DNA of 64,000 bases from Chitinophaga silvisoli (GTDB taxonomy: Bacteria; Bacteroidota; Bacteroidia; Chitinophagales; Chitinophagaceae). Below are positions 42,418-51,046 of the stretch, piece after piece; the first letter of the stretch is position 1, and each line of letters opens with the position of its first letter. Position numbers and translations under genes: made by a program. Where the stretch lies: the NCBI RefSeq assembly GCF_003412465.1, contig NZ_QTJV01000001.1:1054001-1118000 (forward strand), given 5' to 3'. Below the pieces are notes generated by a model that had not been told where the DNA came from, searched no databases, and worked only from the letters and a program-made list of their open reading frames with translations.

Positions 42418-43731
42418 ATGAAAAAGATATTTGTATTTCTCCTGTTACCCTTTGCCGTGCATGCGCAAAATACCAGTGCATTGAAAATAGACGCTTATAT
42501 GCGTGCCCTGTCCAAAATTGCTCATTTCAGCGGGACTGTTTTAGTCGGACAGAAAGGCAAAATCGTTTATAGCAATGCCTTTGGCGAAGCTGATAGAGAA
42601 TGGCATGTGAAAAACACCTTGTCTGGCAAGTACAGGATTGGTTCTATCACCAAGCAGTTCACAGCTGCCTGTATCCTTCACCTGGAAGAGCAGGGCAAGT
42701 TGAGCCTTGATGACAAGCTGAGTAAATATATTCCTGATTATCCACAGGGTGATAAGGTCACAATTCATATGCTGCTCAATCAGACGACAGGTATCCCTGA
42801 CTATACAGCCCTGCCTGAGACAGACCTTCACTCGGAGGTACTGGATGTGGCACCCGCTGATTTTATCAGGAGTTTCCAGAATCAGCCTTATTTATTTGCA
42901 CCTGGTACACAGTGGGCATATAGTAATTCCAACTACTTCCTGTTGGGGTATATCATAGAAAAGATAACAGGACAGCCCTTTGCTGACTACCTGAAAGTAA
43001 TTACCGACAAAGCGGGTTTGAAGAACACCGGTATGGATCGTCCGGATACGATCCTGCCTTATCGCACGCATGGTTATGCTGAGGGCTATAATATACCGTT
43101 CTATACAATGTCCGGTCCTTATGCTGCCGGTGGAATGTATTCTACGGCAGAAGATCTGCTGGCATGGGACAAGGCATTGCTGGGTAATAAAGTACTGTCT
43201 GAAGCATCTACAAAGAAGATGACTACAGCCTATATGGGTAATTATGGTTATGCCTTGTTTGTAGATAGTCTGGATACACATCCCAGGATCTGGCATACCG
43301 GAGGTATTCCGGGTTTTCGTTCGGTGATCAGCTGGTATAAGGATGGCGATTTCTATGTGATCGTATTGTCTAACAACGAATCGAATGCACAGTATGCAGG
43401 GGCAGCACTGGCTGGTATTATGCTGAATATGCCTGTCGTAAATCCTTATATTCACCAGCGGGCTTCCATTAATAATGCAGTGATTGACAATTATGTGGGT
43501 GCTTATTGTGGAAAGACGTGTTTAGAACTGATCAGGAAAGAAGGTAAGTTATACCGCAAAGGAAATGGGATTGATGATATAGAACTGATTCCGGAATCTG
43601 AAAAGAAATTCTATTATAGCGATGGTACAGACAGGCAGGTAGAGTTTATAACAGATGGAACAGGGAAAGCGGTAAAAGCATACATGATAACAGGAGGCTT
43701 GAAAATACCATTAGAAAGACAATCTGGTTGA
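42418..43731 (+). CDS. Secreted serine hydrolase (class C beta-lactamase/D-peptidase fold)
   Basis: A 437-residue protein from ATG 42418 (MKKIFVFLLLPFAVHAQ, signal peptide of about 17). The full triad of motifs is present: SITK (SxxK, about residue 76), YSN (about 166) and HTG (about 296, the KTG equivalent). A C-terminal beta domain (about 345-437) follows, as in bacterial D-aminopeptidases and esterases of this group. It lies in the periplasm or outside. It is distinct from the one at 4075, which has SCSK and no YxN. Confidence 0.88.
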   Translation: MKKIFVFLLLPFAVHAQNTSALKIDAYMRALSKIAHFSGTVLVGQKGKIVYSNAFGEADREWHVKNTLSGKYRIGSITKQFTAACILHLEEQGKLSLDDKLSKYIPDYPQGDKVTIHMLLNQTTGIPDYTALPETDLHSEVLDVAPADFIRSFQNQPYLFAPGTQWAYSNSNYFLLGYIIEKITGQPFADYLKVITDKAGLKNTGMDRPDTILPYRTHGYAEGYNIPFYTMSGPYAAGGMYSTAEDLLAWDKALLGNKVLSEASTKKMTTAYMGNYGYALFVDSLDTHPRIWHTGGIPGFRSVISWYKDGDFYVIVLSNNESNAQYAGAALAGIMLNMPVVNPYIHQRASINNAVIDNYVGAYCGKTCLELIRKEGKLYRKGNGIDDIELIPESEKKFYYSDGTDRQVEFITDGTGKAVKAYMITGGLKIPLERQSG

Positions 43732-43735
43732 TAAT

Positions 43736-43770
43736 AAAAATCCCCGCTTGCATCAAGCGGGGATTTTTTT
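43736..43770. terminator. Bidirectional terminator
   Basis: AAAAATCCCCGCTTG (43736-43750) and CAAGCGGGGATTTTT (43754-43768) pair perfectly around a 3-base loop, with T/A runs on both sides. It serves the serine hydrolase and the convergent SGNH hydrolase. Confidence 0.9.
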
Positions 43771-44428
43771 ATTTCTTTATTAAAGTTGGCTGGATTAATT
43801 CCTTCCAGATCTTATACCCATCCTTATTCAGGTGCAGCATATCGCTCTGAAAAATCTCCGGTCTTGAATTTCCGTCTTTTGTCAGCATGGGTGTAAATAC
43901 GTCGACCCAGGTGATCTTATGCTGTGTTTCCAGGTATTCTTTAATCAGGCTGTTTGCATCCTGCACGGTTTGTCTGTATTTATCGCGGGAGGGACTTGGC
44001 TTGATGGAGATATAAGTAATCGGTGTTTCGGGCAGACGTTCCCTGATGCCGGTGATCAATTTTTTCGTACGCTCGAGTACGGTATCTGGAGTCGCCCCAT
44101 CCGGAATATCGTTTTCACCTACATACAATACGATCTCTCTGGGATGGTAGGGAAACACGATATCGTTGAGGTAAAAAATAATATCATTCACCTTTGCACC
44201 GCCAATTCCCCTGTTCATAACATCGTAGGATGCAAAGGTCCTTTCCATATCTTCCCATTTACGGATAGAAGAACTACCTACAAAGAGAATGGGGTTTGCA
44301 GGAGGGGCGTACATTTGATCATAGTGCTTAATAGTCTGTACATCATCCCAGAAAGGGGGTTTGTCCTGCGCCTGGCTGACCTGTAAAATGGTTATGCTGA
44401 TCAGCAGGAGAAGCATGGCTTTCTTCAT
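43769..44428 (-). CDS. Secreted SGNH/GDSL hydrolase
   Basis: A 219-residue protein with a signal peptide (cut near residue 20, VSQAQ). The four SGNH blocks are clear: GSSSIRKWE (block I, Ser nucleophile, about 51), NRGIGGAKV (block II, about 73), GENDIPDG (block III, about 105) and DMLHLNKDGY (block V, Asp/His, about 195-204). It is an esterase or lipase type, perhaps a carbohydrate esterase given its size. Outside the cytoplasm; substrate unknown. Confidence 0.92.
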   Translation of the reverse strand: MKKAMLLLLISITILQVSQAQDKPPFWDDVQTIKHYDQMYAPPANPILFVGSSSIRKWEDMERTFASYDVMNRGIGGAKVNDIIFYLNDIVFPYHPREIVLYVGENDIPDGATPDTVLERTKKLITGIRERLPETPITYISIKPSPSRDKYRQTVQDANSLIKEYLETQHKITWVDVFTPMLTKDGNSRPEIFQSDMLHLNKDGYKIWKELIQPTLIKK

Positions 44429-44461
44429 AACATTCGATTTTATAGCTCCAAAATAAAAATT

Positions 44462-45100
44462 CTACACGGATAGCAGTACCGCAACATAATGACAGATGGC
44501 GGCTGCGAGCACAAAGGTATGCCATATGGCGTGGGTATAGGCAGCTTTTTCCTTCATGTAAAAATATACACCGATAGAATATAGTACGCCGCCTATCGCG
44601 ATCATGATGATCACCGGCAGGGGCAGGTAGGAGAAAAATGTTTTGCCGCCGACGATCATGATCCATCCCATAATAAGATAGATGATCGTACTCAGTACAT
44701 TGAAGCGGCCGGTAAAGAAGGATTTAAACACGACACCTACAGCGGTGAGTCCCCACAAAATGCAGAGTAGTGAGATGCCGAAGGCATTGTTCATAAACAC
44801 CAGCAGGAAGGGGGTGTAGGTACCAGCAATAAGGAAATAGATGCTAATGTGATCGAGTACTACGAATAGTTTTTTGACCTGTTGGTCTTGGGCCAGGTGG
44901 TATACGGTAGAGCAGGTGAATAGGAGAATGAAGCAGAAGCTGTAAATGCCGGCACCTACAATACCGGGGGTATTTCCATGGGTGGCGGCAATACCGGTAA
45001 GAACGGGGAGGGCGCTCAGCCCAAAGAGGATGCCTACGGCGTGAATGATGCCGTGTATGATCTCCTGTTTGCGGTTGTAAAATGAGTCTAATACAATCAT
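44462..45100 (-). CDS. Hemolysin III (PAQR) family membrane protein
   Basis: A 212-residue protein with seven hydrophobic helices. RKQEIIHGIIHAVGILFGLSA opens it, STVYHL with the following LDHISIYFLIAGTYTPFLL (about 72-105) holds the conserved Ser/His/Asp site, and HAIWHTFVLAAAICHY (about 190) supplies the C-terminal His pair. These three parts form the metal site of the CREST/PAQR hydrolase superfamily. Bacterial members bear the name hemolysin III, but real lytic activity is doubtful; a ceramidase-like or lipid hydrolase role is more likely. Confidence 0.9.
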   Translation of the reverse strand: MIVLDSFYNRKQEIIHGIIHAVGILFGLSALPVLTGIAATHGNTPGIVGAGIYSFCFILLFTCSTVYHLAQDQQVKKLFVVLDHISIYFLIAGTYTPFLLVFMNNAFGISLLCILWGLTAVGVVFKSFFTGRFNVLSTIIYLIMGWIMIVGGKTFFSYLPLPVIIMIAIGGVLYSIGVYFYMKEKAAYTHAIWHTFVLAAAICHYVAVLLSV

Positions 45101-45189
45101 TGGTTAATCTTTTTCGTCAGGATGCAAAATTAAAAAGAATAGCCTGGAGCTAATGTTAAACAACAGTCAAAAAACTGGGGTGTTTCGAG

Positions 45190-45305
45190 AATGATTCGTA
45201 GATAAGCCGTAGATATCCCGCCTCTTTTAGAATGCGGGTTATTGGCGGAATATCTGCGGGTTATCTGCGGGTTATCTGCGGAATATCTCCCTTAGAAGGC
45301 AGGGT
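45190..45305. repeat. Short TTATCTGCGGG-type repeats
   Basis: Between about 45226 and 45290 GCGGGTTAT, GCGGAATATCT and ATCTGCGGGTT recur at about 12-base steps, with an earlier weaker match at 45195-45215. No ORF. It lies just ahead of the IS relic. Confidence 0.5.
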
Positions 45306-45339
45306 GTCTTAGTACAGAAAAACCTTACAGTTGACGTAT
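45306..45339 (+). repeat. 34-bp direct repeat, copy 1
   Basis: GTCTTAGTACAGAAAAACCT and the next 14 bases recur identically at 45557-45590, in the same direction, 251 bases away. Placed 3' of the transposase fragment, it is probably the end of the insertion element. Confidence 0.75.
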
Positions 45340-45387
45340 TGTATGCAGAATTAGCTTTACAGGTTGGAGCTTGGTTCAGCGAGCGCT

Positions 45388-45558
45388 TTACAGGTGTAAA
45401 TTACTCATTACTTTGTTTCTTTTCTTCCATTTTGAGGACAAAGCGCCCTTTTTGGTATGTGCCTCATTGGGTGTCAGGTAGTTACAACTCATGTGCGGTC
45501 TGACACGGTTATAATAATCAATGGCCTTGCTAACGGCATTAAGCGCCTCTCCGTAGGT
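45388..45558 (-). pseudogene. IS3-family transposase fragment (OrfB C-terminus)
   Basis: Only the last 56 codons remain, open from 45558 to the stop at 45388. NAVSKAIDYYNRVRPHMSCN and YLTPNEAHTKKGALSSKWKK match the C-terminal end of IS3-type DDE transposases (integrase core; YNxxRPH is the family hallmark, with the terminal catalytic Glu lost upstream). The reading frame breaks exactly at the second copy of the 34-bp repeat. The rest of OrfB, OrfA and the other end are gone. Confidence 0.8.
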
Positions 45559-45590
45559 CTTAGTACAGAAAAACCTTACAGTTGACGTAT
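45557..45590 (+). repeat. 34-bp direct repeat, copy 2
   Basis: Identical to 45306-45339 and in the same direction. It truncates the transposase fragment. Two insertion ends would be inverted, so this direct pair suggests a second element copy or a recombination event. Confidence 0.75.
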
Positions 45591-45710
45591 GGTCTGGTCC
45601 TAAGGTAGGTTTACACTATGGTTAATTAATCCTGTTTGAAGTTTACCATGTTTGCCCTGACCGGCATCAATGGGAAAGGATTGCAGTACCGGCCGGGTAT
45701 AAAATGGGAT
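45591..45710. other. Remainder of the 610-base gap
   Basis: No ORF and no clear terminator for the Lrp-type gene that ends at 45711. Nothing else is visible. Confidence 0.4.
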
Positions 45711-46202
45711 TTATGCTTTCAGCAGACTTAAATCAGGCTGTGCGTATTTATACACTTTGAAGTAGATGGTGGTGTTGGTTTGGTATACACCCTCGATTTC
45801 TGACAATTGATTCACAAACTGTACTAAATGGTCATTATCCCTGCACATGACATTTACCTCCAGGTCATAGGCTCCTGAGGTCATGGCCAGGAAACTTACT
45901 TCCGGAAGCCTGGCAATCTGTTTCGCCACCTGTTCTTTGAAGGTGGCCGGCCGGATATAGACGGCGATATGCGCATAAGATCTGAACCCTACCTTATCAG
46001 GATCTACCCTGCCGATGATGCTGATGGTACCATCTTCAATGAGGCGGTTAAACCGGGTCCTGACAGTGCCGATGGAGACATTGAGCTTTTCCGCAATTAC
46101 GGTAAATGACACCCTGCCATCCTGTTGTAAATGCGATAAGATGGAAAAATCAAGATCGTCGAGTTGGGCAGGAACGTTTTCTGGTAGTTTATGCTTCGCC
46201 AT
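45711..46202 (-). CDS. Lrp/AsnC-family transcriptional regulator
   Basis: A 163-residue protein. An N-terminal winged HTH (about 15-65: LDFSILSHLQQDGRVSFTVIAEKLNVSIGTVRTRFNRL in parts) precedes the ligand-binding RAM/ACT-like domain (about 75-155; VSFLAMTSGAYDLEVNVMCRDNDHL). It is divergent from the pyrimidine-catabolism genes, 142 bases apart. It is therefore the likely controller of that set, as Lrp-type PydR-like regulators control beta-alanine and pyrimidine genes elsewhere. The effector could be beta-alanine or a pathway intermediate; inference. Confidence 0.93.
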   Translation of the reverse strand: MAKHKLPENVPAQLDDLDFSILSHLQQDGRVSFTVIAEKLNVSIGTVRTRFNRLIEDGTISIIGRVDPDKVGFRSYAHIAVYIRPATFKEQVAKQIARLPEVSFLAMTSGAYDLEVNVMCRDNDHLVQFVNQLSEIEGVYQTNTTIYFKVYKYAQPDLSLLKA

Positions 46203-46250
46203 ATAGAGGGTTGAAAGACAAAAATGCAGAAATTTCAGAAAGTATGTAAT

Positions 46251-46262
46251 AAATGTACATTT
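46251..46262. promoter_or_regulatory. 12-bp palindrome between divergent regulator and dehydrogenase
   Basis: AAATGTACATTT is a perfect palindrome in the AT-rich divergent region, 49 bases from the regulator start and 83 from the dehydrogenase start. It is a candidate Lrp-type operator. No clear TAnnTTTG element could be fixed for either gene. Confidence 0.3.
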
Positions 46263-46344
46263 TTTTTAGTAAATTGATAGTATCGTATTAAAATTGTCAG
46301 TGGCAAAAGATCCACTCACAAATCATCACCCAAATACCCCAGAC

Positions 46345-47802
46345 ATGAAATACGACCAATTGCAGAATTTTGTAGGCGGAAGTTTTACCAAAATCGCTTC
46401 CGATCGTACTATTCCCGTCATCTCTCCCGTTGACGGCACATTGTTGACAGAAATGCCTTGTTCCACAGCTGCAGATCTGGACCTTGCCGTACAGGCGGCA
46501 AAAAAGGCTTTTCCTGCCTGGAGCCGTACACCTGTTAAGGAAAGGGTACAGGTTTTTTTCAGGTACAAATTCCTGTTGGAGCAAAACCTGGAAACACTGG
46601 CCGGTATGATCAGTGCAGAAAACGGGAAGACCTATGCCGAAGCGGTACAGGAGGTAGAAAAATGTATAGAACTAACGGAGTTTGCCACCTCGCTGCCACA
46701 GCTTATTACAGGCGAGGTACTGGAAGTATCCAGTGGGGTGGAGTGTCGTACAGCTCATGTACCTATTGGGGTAGTGGCATCGGTAGTTCCATTCAATTTT
46801 CCCGCGATGGTGCCTAACTGGACGATTCCCAATGCCCTTACGCTGGGCAATTGTATGATCATGAAACCATCTGAAAAGGTGCCTTTAAGTGTCGGCCTGC
46901 TTGCCACATTATTGAAAGAAGCCGGACTGCCGGATGGTGTATTTAACATCGTAAACGGTGACAGTGAGATCGTGAATGCGATCTGTGATCATCCTGACAT
47001 AGAAGCGGTTTCTTTTGTCGGTTCTACTAAAGTGGCAAAGGTGGTGTACCGGCGGGCTACGCAAAATCTGAAGCGCTGCCTGGCACTGGGTGGGGCCAAG
47101 AATCACCTGCTGGTATTGCCGGATGCAAAGCCGGATATGACGGCACAAAATATAGCTGCGTCTATGAGTGGCTGTGCGGGACAACGATGTATGGCGGCAT
47201 CGGCCATGGTGGGGGTAGGAGATGTGGACCACATTGTAGCGCGGCTTTGTGAGGAGGCAAAGAAAATTGTTCCCGGGAAAAATTTGGGAGCAGTGATCAA
47301 TAAAGATGCAAAAATAAGAATAGAACAGTATATTACAGAAGCAGAGAAGAATGGTGCCCGCATCTTAGTTGATGGCAGAGGTGCAGCAGTACCGGGCAAG
47401 GAAAACGGTACTTACGTAGGACCCACGATAATTGATTATGTTACCCCGGACATGTCTGTAGCGAAGGAAGAAATATTTGGACCTGTGATTAGTATACTTC
47501 GCACTTCCACCGTAGATGAAGCACTTGATATAGAAAATGCAAGCCCTTATGGCAATGCCGCGTCTGTGTTTACGCAGAACGGGAGTATGGCCCGTTATGT
47601 GGCGGAGAGGGCGAGTGCAGGGATGATTGGGGTGAATGTAGGGGTGCCTGTGCCACGGGAGCCGTTTTCATTTGGCGGGTGGAATGAGAGTAAGTTTGGA
47701 GTGGGGGATATAACGGGGAAGAGTGCGATTGAATTCTGGACTAAGTTGAAGAAGAGTACGACTAAATGGAATCCGGAGGAAGGGGTGAATTGGATGAGTT
47801 AG
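46345..47802 (+). CDS. mmsA: CoA-acylating methylmalonate-semialdehyde dehydrogenase
   Basis: A 485-residue aldehyde dehydrogenase, from ATG 46345 (MKYDQLQNFVGGSF); the TTG at 46294 is not needed. VVPFNFPAMVPNWTIPNALT (about 138-157) is the MMSDH-specific segment. GCAGQRCMA (about 276-284) carries the catalytic Cys282, with the GQRC form of MMSDH in place of the usual GQxC. The family turns malonate and methylmalonate semialdehyde into acetyl-CoA and propionyl-CoA, the last step of reductive uracil and thymine breakdown. Valine or inositol degradation is the alternative but the neighbours favour pyrimidines. Its 3' end is the first copy of a tandem repeat. Confidence 0.9.
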   Translation: MKYDQLQNFVGGSFTKIASDRTIPVISPVDGTLLTEMPCSTAADLDLAVQAAKKAFPAWSRTPVKERVQVFFRYKFLLEQNLETLAGMISAENGKTYAEAVQEVEKCIELTEFATSLPQLITGEVLEVSSGVECRTAHVPIGVVASVVPFNFPAMVPNWTIPNALTLGNCMIMKPSEKVPLSVGLLATLLKEAGLPDGVFNIVNGDSEIVNAICDHPDIEAVSFVGSTKVAKVVYRRATQNLKRCLALGGAKNHLLVLPDAKPDMTAQNIAASMSGCAGQRCMAASAMVGVGDVDHIVARLCEEAKKIVPGKNLGAVINKDAKIRIEQYITEAEKNGARILVDGRGAAVPGKENGTYVGPTIIDYVTPDMSVAKEEIFGPVISILRTSTVDEALDIENASPYGNAASVFTQNGSMARYVAERASAGMIGVNVGVPVPREPFSFGGWNESKFGVGDITGKSAIEFWTKLKKSTTKWNPEEGVNWMS

Positions 47803-48027
47803 GAGGATTGAATAGGTTAGGATACATGAGTTATATAAGCCTTTATTTGGCAGGAAGCACAACCAAAATTAACATTGAAGGTGAAGGAAGTAGTGAATTG
47901 GATGCGTTAGAATAACTATATAGGTATGGTAAATGAATAAGCTTCCGATTAGGTATTATCAGGCAGGAAGCACAACCAAAATTAAGCATTGAAGCCGAAG
48001 GAAGTGGTGAATTGGATGCGTTAAATA
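47747..48027 (+). repeat. Array A: three ~110-bp copies starting inside the mmsA 3' end
   Basis: GTGAATTGGATG lies at 47785 (in the coding tail of mmsA), 47893 and 48007, so the steps are 108 and 114 bases. Each copy continues into a stop-like TTAG or TTAAA, as in the gene's own GTGAATTGGATGAGTTAG. Upstream, GAAGCACAACCAAAATTAA of copies 2 and 3 resembles the coding AAGAGTACGACTAAATGGAA. The copies after the gene are closer to each other than to the gene. Confidence 0.8.
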
Positions 48028-48177
48028 AGTATTCATCAGTATGACCAAATAAAAACCGGAAGCAGGGATTAATAAATAGTAATCATCAGTACGACCAAAT
48101 AAAAACCGGAAGCAGGAAATAATAAATAGTATTCATCAATACGACCAAATAAAAACCGGAAGCAGGAATTAAAAGCA
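48028..48177 (+). repeat. Array B: three 50-bp copies
   Basis: AGTATTCATCAGTAYGACC followed by AAATAAAAACCGGAAGCAGG starts at 48028, 48078 and 48128, exactly 50 bases apart, with few differences. It follows array A directly. No clear relation to either flanking gene. Confidence 0.85.
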
Positions 48178-48215
48178 TCAGCCAGGAGTATTTCAAATCT
48201 GATAAAAATAATTGT

Positions 48216-49568
48216 ATGTCAGCAATTGTTGACCTGTCAACTGCCCAGGAGATTATCCAGGATAACCTCGACTACACCCTATTTTCGTGGAGCAGGCAAA
48301 AGGGCCTGCAGCCCATAGCCATAAAGCACGCGGAGGGCATCTATTTGTATGATTATGATGACAAAAGATATCTGGATTTCTCTTCCGGATTGATGAATGT
48401 AAATATCGGACATGGCAATCAGCGGGTCACGGAAGCGGTGATGCGGCAGATGCAGGCAGTGAGTTATGTGACACCTGGTTGTGTGACGGAGGCGAGGGGA
48501 GAGTTGGGGAAGAAACTGGCGGCTATCTCCCCGGGCAATTTAACGAAAACATTGTTTACAGTTTGTGGAGCGAGTGCGATTGAAAATGCAGTGAAACTGG
48601 CAAGGCTCTATACGGGCAGGCATAAGATAATAACACGTTACCGTGCATTTCATGGAGCCTCCTATGTGGCTATGAGTGCTGGTGGAGACCCAAGGAAACT
48701 GGCAGTAGATGCACAACAGGCACCGAATTTTGTACATGTGGAAGATCCTTATTGTTATAGGTGTCCATGGGGTAAGGAAATAAGGAGCTGTTCACGGGAG
48801 TGTGTGAGCCATGTAGAACGGGTAATAGAATTTGAGGGGCCGGAGAATGTAGCAGCCATATTGATGGAAGGGGAGAGTGGGAGTTCTGGTTGTATAAAAT
48901 ATCCGCCTGATTATTTGCAGAAGATCAGGGCGCTTTGTGATAAACATGGAATTTTGTTGATTGCCGACGAAGTGATGAGTGGATTTGGCAGAACGGGGAA
49001 ATGGTTTGCCTGTGATGTGCATGGTGTCGTACCTGATATGATTGCGACAGCGAAAGGGATAACGGCGGGTTATTTACCCCTGGGAGCCCTGATCGTGAGT
49101 GATAAGATAGCGGCGCATTTTGATGAAAGAACATTGTGGCTGGGTTTGACCTATTCAGCACATCCGGTATGTTGTGCAGCGGGAGTGGAAGTGTTGAAGA
49201 TCTATGAGGATGAGCAGTTGATTGAGAATTCGGCGAGGATGGGGGAATATGTGACAGTGCGTGTGGAGGAGATGAAGGCCCTGCATCCTTGTATCGGAGA
49301 CTTCAGAACGACGGGATTGTTGGGATGTATAGAGCTGGTGAAAAATAGGGAGACGAAGGAGCCGATGGCACCTTTTAATGCGAAACCGGAGGAGATGGTG
49401 GTGATGAATAAGGTGGCGGCACGGATAAAGCAGTTGGGCATGTATGCGTTTGTGAGATGGAACTATGTGTTTATAGCGCCGCCATTGAGCATCACGAGGG
49501 AGCAAATGGATGAGGGCCTGGCGATTATTGACGATGCGTTGGGGATAGCGGACGAGTATGTGAATTGA
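48216..49568 (+). CDS. Class III omega-aminotransferase, probable beta-alanine:pyruvate type
   Basis: A 450-residue PLP enzyme. FHGASYVAMSAGGDPRKL (about 146-163), LIADEVMSGFGRTGKWFACD (about 248-267, Asp binding the pyridine N) and IATAKGITAGYLPLGALIVS (about 276-295, Lys forming the PLP imine) are class III hallmarks. A Cys-rich insert, DPYCYRCPWGKEIRSCSREC (about 173-192), is typical of the taurine/beta-alanine aminotransferase branch. It would turn beta-alanine into malonate semialdehyde for MmsA. The permease gene follows 17 bases after, the only close gap in this set. Confidence 0.85.
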   Translation: MSAIVDLSTAQEIIQDNLDYTLFSWSRQKGLQPIAIKHAEGIYLYDYDDKRYLDFSSGLMNVNIGHGNQRVTEAVMRQMQAVSYVTPGCVTEARGELGKKLAAISPGNLTKTLFTVCGASAIENAVKLARLYTGRHKIITRYRAFHGASYVAMSAGGDPRKLAVDAQQAPNFVHVEDPYCYRCPWGKEIRSCSRECVSHVERVIEFEGPENVAAILMEGESGSSGCIKYPPDYLQKIRALCDKHGILLIADEVMSGFGRTGKWFACDVHGVVPDMIATAKGITAGYLPLGALIVSDKIAAHFDERTLWLGLTYSAHPVCCAAGVEVLKIYEDEQLIENSARMGEYVTVRVEEMKALHPCIGDFRTTGLLGCIELVKNRETKEPMAPFNAKPEEMVVMNKVAARIKQLGMYAFVRWNYVFIAPPLSITREQMDEGLAIIDDALGIADEYVN

Positions 49569-49585
49569 CACTAACTTTTAATAAT

Positions 49586-51046
49586 ATGCCTACCAATTTG
49601 TACAGTGAAGACCTGGCACCCGTACCTGCCGGCAGCAGGACCTGGAATACCTGGAATTACGCAGCACTCTGGATTAGTATGAGCCTGTGCATTCCAACCT
49701 ACATGCTTGCCAGTTCGCTGATAGAAGGTGGTATGAACTGGTGGCAGGCCATCCTGACCATCTTCGCGGGCAATACAGTCGTATTGATCCCTATGATCCT
49801 AAATGGTCATGCAGGTACCAAATATGGTATTCCATTTCCTGTATTTGCCCGCGCCAGCTTTGGTACCAAAGGAGCCAATGTTCCTGCGTTATTAAGAGCA
49901 ATTGTAGCCTGCGGCTGGTTCGGCATTCAAACATGGATAGGCGGATTTGCTATCTACCAGATGTTACGCCTCTGGATCCCTGCCCTGGAACAATTACCTG
50001 CCGTATTCCCTGCATCGTGGGGATTGGCGACAGGTCCGGCGATCTGCTTTATTCTTTTCTGGTGCCTGAATATGTATGTCGTGTACTTAGGCATCGACAG
50101 CATAAAAAAGCTGTTAGTGTTCAAAGCGATTTTTTTACCGGTCGCAGCATTGGCACTATTATACTGGGCCATCCATGCCGTGAGTGGCGGACTGGGACCT
50201 ATCCTCACACAGCCATCGAAGTTTACAAGTGCCGCCGCATTCTGGGCTTTCTTTATTCCCGGGTTGACGGGGATGGTAGGATTCTGGGCTACACTGTCCT
50301 TGAACATCCCTGATTTTACAAGATATGCGCATAGTCAGCAGGCACAGGTAAAGGGACAGGCTTTGGGCTTACCGACATCCATGACATTGTTTTCCTTCAT
50401 TGGTGTGGTGGTTACATCTGCTACAACCATTGTATATGGTACCACGATCTGGGATCCGGTGGTACTGGCTGGAAAGTTTGATAATAAAATACTGGTGAGC
50501 ATTGCTATGATAGCCGTAGCGATTTCCACACTGGCTACAAACATTGCAGCGAATATTGTGAGTCCTGCCAATGACTTTGCACACCTGAATCCTGCAAAGA
50601 TCAGTTTCCGGACGGGAGGTTTTATAACAGGGGTAATAGGCATACTTATTTTCCCATGGAAACTGGTGGCTGATCCCAGTGGGTATATCTTTACCTGGTT
50701 GGTGGGGTATTCAAGTTTATTAGGCCCGGTAGGAGGTATAATGATCGCTGATTATTACATTTTACGCAGGCAGCAGCTGGAGTTGGATGAATTGTATCAG
50801 CATGATGGCAGGTATAGTTATACGAATGGGTATAACAGGTATGCTGTACTGGCATTGCTATTGGGTATTGCGCCGAATATTCCTGGTTTCCTGGCAACGA
50901 TCCATGTGATAGCTGCTGATGCATTGCCTGGGTGGATAATGGGGATGTATAGTTATGCATGGTTTGTAGGGTTTTTTGTTTCGGGGATTGGGTATACACT
51001 GCTGATGCGATCAGTAAAATCGGTAGAGTATGCGACGGCTGATTAA
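49586..51046 (+). CDS. NCS1-family nucleobase:cation symporter
   Basis: A 486-residue inner-membrane protein from ATG 49586 (MPTNLYSEDLAPVPAGSRTW) with about 12 helices. IPFPVFARASFGTKGANVPALLRAIVACGWFGIQTWIGG (in parts, about 88-126) is the NCS1 signature. FWATLSLNIPDFTRYAHSQ (about 231-249) is the second conserved segment. Relatives import uracil, allantoin, hydantoin or cytosine with Na+ or H+. Within the reductive pyrimidine cluster uracil or thymine is the likely cargo. Its last 16 codons are the first copy of a 92-bp tandem array. Confidence 0.92.
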   Translation: MPTNLYSEDLAPVPAGSRTWNTWNYAALWISMSLCIPTYMLASSLIEGGMNWWQAILTIFAGNTVVLIPMILNGHAGTKYGIPFPVFARASFGTKGANVPALLRAIVACGWFGIQTWIGGFAIYQMLRLWIPALEQLPAVFPASWGLATGPAICFILFWCLNMYVVYLGIDSIKKLLVFKAIFLPVAALALLYWAIHAVSGGLGPILTQPSKFTSAAAFWAFFIPGLTGMVGFWATLSLNIPDFTRYAHSQQAQVKGQALGLPTSMTLFSFIGVVVTSATTIVYGTTIWDPVVLAGKFDNKILVSIAMIAVAISTLATNIAANIVSPANDFAHLNPAKISFRTGGFITGVIGILIFPWKLVADPSGYIFTWLVGYSSLLGPVGGIMIADYYILRRQQLELDELYQHDGRYSYTNGYNRYAVLALLLGIAPNIPGFLATIHVIAADALPGWIMGMYSYAWFVGFFVSGIGYTLLMRSVKSVEYATAD

